Of a DNA stretch of 64,000 bases, positions 61,838 through 64,000 are shown one piece after another. Numbering within the stretch: the stretch's first letter is position 1; every line of letters starts with the position of its first letter. Position numbers and translations under genes: made by a program. The notes below the pieces were generated by a model that saw only the letters and a list, made by a program, of their open reading frames with translations, was not told where the DNA came from and ran no database searches. The stretch is from NCBI GenBank assembly GCA_963676355.1, contig OY781093.1, positions 2,914,001-2,978,000 on the forward strand. Reading direction: 5' to 3'. The DNA is from JAGLOK01 sp963676355. Lineage in GTDB: Bacteria > Bacillota > Clostridia > Christensenellales > UMGS416.

Positions 61838-63289
61838 TCACTCAAAAGAGTACGCTACGTCGTAACGTTGCTGAAGGATATCACACAATTCCTGAATTGT
61901 TATTGTTCCTTCAAAATAATCTCCGTATGTACCAGCCATATCATCTGATGCAAGTACATTTGCTGCATCTTTAACGATATACTTATACGCAAGGCCTTTT
62001 GCCCAAGGTGCTGAGTCAAATAATACATTGTCACCAAAGAATCCTTCTTGGATAGGTTTGATTACGCTGACATACTGTGAACCAGTAAGCTCAGGGAATC
62101 CAACTTCTGAAAGATCCATAAGAGGCACTGTGCTGAAAGCTTCTGAGCGAATTTTGATTATCTCAGGGCTATTCCACCATATAAATGCTTTTACAGCTTC
62201 TTCTTGGTTTTCGCCATCAATGTTTGAAGTATAAAGAGCTGCTCCGCGTCCGCCGCTAACTGGGCCGTTCTGTATGATTCCGTCTTCGTTTGGAGGATAA
62301 GGGAAGCCTGAAAGCTGCGCTTCTGGATCAGCAGTTTCAACTTTTGTCCAAAGCCATGGGCCATGGAAAGCAAGTATTGAGCTTTTTGCTGTAAAACCAG
62401 CTTCAAAGTCTGATTCCCAGTTGCGTGTCCACCATCTTGCAGGAAGATATCCCATGTCATACCATTCTTTGAGTTTCTCAAATGCAGGTACATATGGATT
62501 GTTTTCTACATCGTTCCAAGCAATCGTTCTGTTGAGCCAAAGGTCTGTAAGCTCTGTCTGATTAGATCCCATTGCAACTGCAAGTTCATCAATCTGCTGA
62601 TTAAATACGCACCATGAGTGCCAGCCCATATCAAGAGTATACTTGAGTGTGTCAGATGAATCTACATAAGGTTTAAGTTCTGCAAGGAATGCATCAAAGT
62701 CAGCCATTGAGCGAACGTTAGCACGCGGATCCAGGCCTGCCTTTGTCATTTCGTCTTCATGGAAAATGAAGCTAAATGTTATTCCCGAGAAAGGATTAAG
62801 GCAAGGCACATAGCCTTCTTCTGTTCCATTTTCTACAGAAAAAATGTTGACTGCGTCAAAAGTAATCAAATCCCAGTAAGGATATCCGATATCCGCCAAG
62901 TTCTGATATGTATTATAATCATTTTTGACAACGCCTGCATTCAAAATAATGTCAGGTGCATCACCGCTTGCAACACGGGTGTTATATGCTGCTGCTGTGT
63001 CTTCATTGACTGAAATAAGATCAATTGTCACATGAGGATTCTCTTCGAGATAGATGTTCCAGATTTCCTGTTCTTGAGATGCATATTCTGGCTGTGATGC
63101 CACTATCTCAAGTGTTACAGGAGTTGCTTCTTCCTCAGCAGGTGCTTCTGTTTCTTCTTCAGCAGGTGCTTCTGTTTCTTTTTCCATTGTAGGTTGGTCT
63201 TCTGCTTCTTCTGCTTTTGGTGTGCAACCAAGAGCAAGTGATGATACCATCAGAAGAGCAACCAGTAAAATGAGTAATTTTTTTGTCAT
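61838..63289 (-). CDS. Sugar-binding lipoprotein of the fucoside ABC transporter
   Basis: A 483-residue family 1 solute-binding protein. The signal peptide ends at lipobox LALGC, giving lipidated Cys22. An acidic linker with the repeated unit ETEAPAEEE (about 40-57) tethers the binding domain away from the membrane. The core shows SGDAPDIILNAG and a C-lobe with several Trp residues (RWWTRNWESDF) likely to stack on sugars. AAGGAG precedes the ATG. A palindrome at 63328-63342 lies in its leader or promoter. GH95 and GH29 neighbours suggest a fucosylated oligosaccharide. Confidence 0.93.
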   Translation of the reverse strand: MTKKLLILLVALLMVSSLALGCTPKAEEAEDQPTMEKETEAPAEEETEAPAEEEATPVTLEIVASQPEYASQEQEIWNIYLEENPHVTIDLISVNEDTAAAYNTRVASGDAPDIILNAGVVKNDYNTYQNLADIGYPYWDLITFDAVNIFSVENGTEEGYVPCLNPFSGITFSFIFHEDEMTKAGLDPRANVRSMADFDAFLAELKPYVDSSDTLKYTLDMGWHSWCVFNQQIDELAVAMGSNQTELTDLWLNRTIAWNDVENNPYVPAFEKLKEWYDMGYLPARWWTRNWESDFEAGFTAKSSILAFHGPWLWTKVETADPEAQLSGFPYPPNEDGIIQNGPVSGGRGAALYTSNIDGENQEEAVKAFIWWNSPEIIKIRSEAFSTVPLMDLSEVGFPELTGSQYVSVIKPIQEGFFGDNVLFDSAPWAKGLAYKYIVKDAANVLASDDMAGTYGDYFEGTITIQELCDILQQRYDVAYSFE

Positions 63290-63812
63290 TTCATAACTCC
63301 TTCTTTTTATTACTAAACATGGTCTCCCATGACTCAGTCATGATAAATCTTTAAATAAAATCATTCTTTTTTAATGTTTTTAAATTATAATTTTACTTAA
63401 TTATTTAATCTTTTTTATCTTATTTCAGTTCAATTTTATATGTTTTATACTTTTAAACTCAATCAATGCAACAAACCTTACAATAAATATGCATGTTTTT
63501 TGTATTATTTAAGCAAATTCATTATAGTTTGCACTTATACCATAGGCAATACAGTTGTATGTTTTAGTAAAATTTGTCCATACATAGCTAAAATAATGTC
63601 ATATAGAAAATGAAAAAATGAATTGAACAAAATAAATAGCTAAAAATTGTGTTAATGATACAGTTTTTACGATTTTGTGCATATAGCCAATAACACTAAA
63701 ATAAAACAATATAGTACACAAAAGCGTGAATACATTTGTCACAAAAATCATATATAATATCTTTAATAATTCAATATACAGAATATAAAATATACGAATG
63801 GAGCATTTGATT
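63290..63812. other. Divergent intergenic region of the fucoside locus
   Basis: 523 very AT-rich bases between the binding-protein gene and the GH29 gene. It must hold both promoters, but no single promoter stands out in the AT-rich background. The only clear structure is the palindrome at 63328-63342. No CG-centred LacI operator was found. No gene is supported. Confidence 0.6.
63328..63342. promoter_or_regulatory. 15-bp palindrome upstream of the fucoside transporter operon
   Basis: CATGACTCAGTCATG has perfect 7-bp arms around one central base, 39 bases upstream of the start codon. It is a candidate operator. Confidence 0.55.
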
Positions 63813-64000
63813 ATGACTATGGAAATAATGATGGAGCGTTTAAGAAGCACAAACGAGGTAACTCTCAGCTGGGAGGGTCTCTATAGGGACGCACCAGAAT
63901 GGTTTAAGGATGCGAAGTTTGGATTATTTTTTCACTGGGGTCCATACAATGTGCCGGAATGGGAAAACGAATGGTATTCAAGAAATATGTATTCAAAAGG
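63813..64000 (+). CDS. GH29 alpha-L-fucosidase (N-terminal fragment, runs off window)
   Basis: The first 62 residues of a GH29 enzyme. APEWFKDAKFGLFFHWGPYN at about 26-45, followed by VPEWENEWYSRNMY, is the family's N-terminal signature; the His in FHWG contacts fucose. The ATG at 63813 is chosen with GGAG at 63800-63803; in-frame ATGs at 63798 and 63819 are alternatives. GH29 is a retaining alpha-L-fucosidase for 1,3/1,4 (and some 1,2) linkages and would complement GH95 next door. No signal peptide is visible, so it is cytoplasmic. Confidence 0.88.
   Translation, partial: MTMEIMMERLRSTNEVTLSWEGLYRDAPEWFKDAKFGLFFHWGPYNVPEWENEWYSRNMYSK

Noticed and set aside
63599..63850. Minus-strand hydrophobic open frame of 83 codons
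   Set aside because: It overlaps the start of the GH29 gene, lies in very AT-rich DNA and has no ribosome site; hydrophobic translations are expected by chance from such sequence.
1..64000. CRISPR array, tRNA, rRNA, riboswitch or prophage
   Set aside because: No regularly spaced repeats, no cloverleaf or rRNA-like sequence, no recognised riboswitch core and no phage genes were noticed on reading both strands; a dedicated covariance search was not possible.

Overview
The window is AT-rich, with compact operons, strong AGGAG-type ribosome sites, a CtsR heat-shock operator, an RlmH gene and many lipoprotein-anchored sugar ABC transporters. This points to a low-GC Firmicute, most likely a saccharolytic Clostridia member living on plant or host glycans. 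The species cannot be named from the sequence. No rRNA, tRNA, CRISPR array, prophage or intact insertion sequence was seen.

Layout, left to right. A partial GT-C membrane glycosyltransferase (1-1324) is followed by a GH42 beta-galactosidase and an iron-dependent alcohol dehydrogenase. A 14-gene minus-strand operon (20698 down to 4980) holds two split transketolases, a glycerol-kinase-like FGGY kinase, a LacI regulator, a fucose-isomerase-like enzyme, two DUF5060/DUF4038 glycosidases around a GH127-type enzyme, an Asp/Glu-racemase-like protein, a zinc MDR dehydrogenase, a cupin and a GH63-like hydrolase. None of its hydrolases has a signal peptide and it has no transporter, so it should act on small imported oligosaccharides. 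The best working hypothesis is catabolism of apiose or another branched or unusual pentose: glycosidase, isomerase, kinase, then a two-subunit ketose-phosphate transketolase. Next come a YhcH-family gene, a small PQ-loop-like membrane protein, a CtsR-controlled dnaJ-like/clpB operon and an NlpC/P60 wall hydrolase.

27.4-37.3 kb is an alpha-glucoside locus: a lipoprotein and two permeases, two GH65 phosphorylases, an AraC and a LacI regulator. Matching LacI-type operators lie before the transporter and before the maltose phosphorylase. 37.3-40.4 kb is a zur-znuACB-type metal uptake operon with a perfect inverted repeat ending in the znuA ribosome site. 40.5-46.1 kb carries GH31, a URO-D-like protein and a GH51 arabinofuranosidase.

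46.2-49.8 kb has an APC transporter with UspA domains, preceded by an unrecognised small membrane ORF and twin CCTAGG boxes, then a frameshifted KDPG-aldolase pseudogene and rlmH. 49.9-54.2 kb has an esterase and a TetR-GH1-GPH-symporter operon with two operator copies. 54.4-56.1 kb has a GNAT enzyme and an unrecognised protein. 56.2-64.0 kb is a fucoside locus: LacI, GH95, two permeases, a lipoprotein and the start of a GH29 alpha-L-fucosidase. Alternative hairpins lie between the lipoprotein and its permease.

All functions are inferred by reading the sequence; no database search was run.
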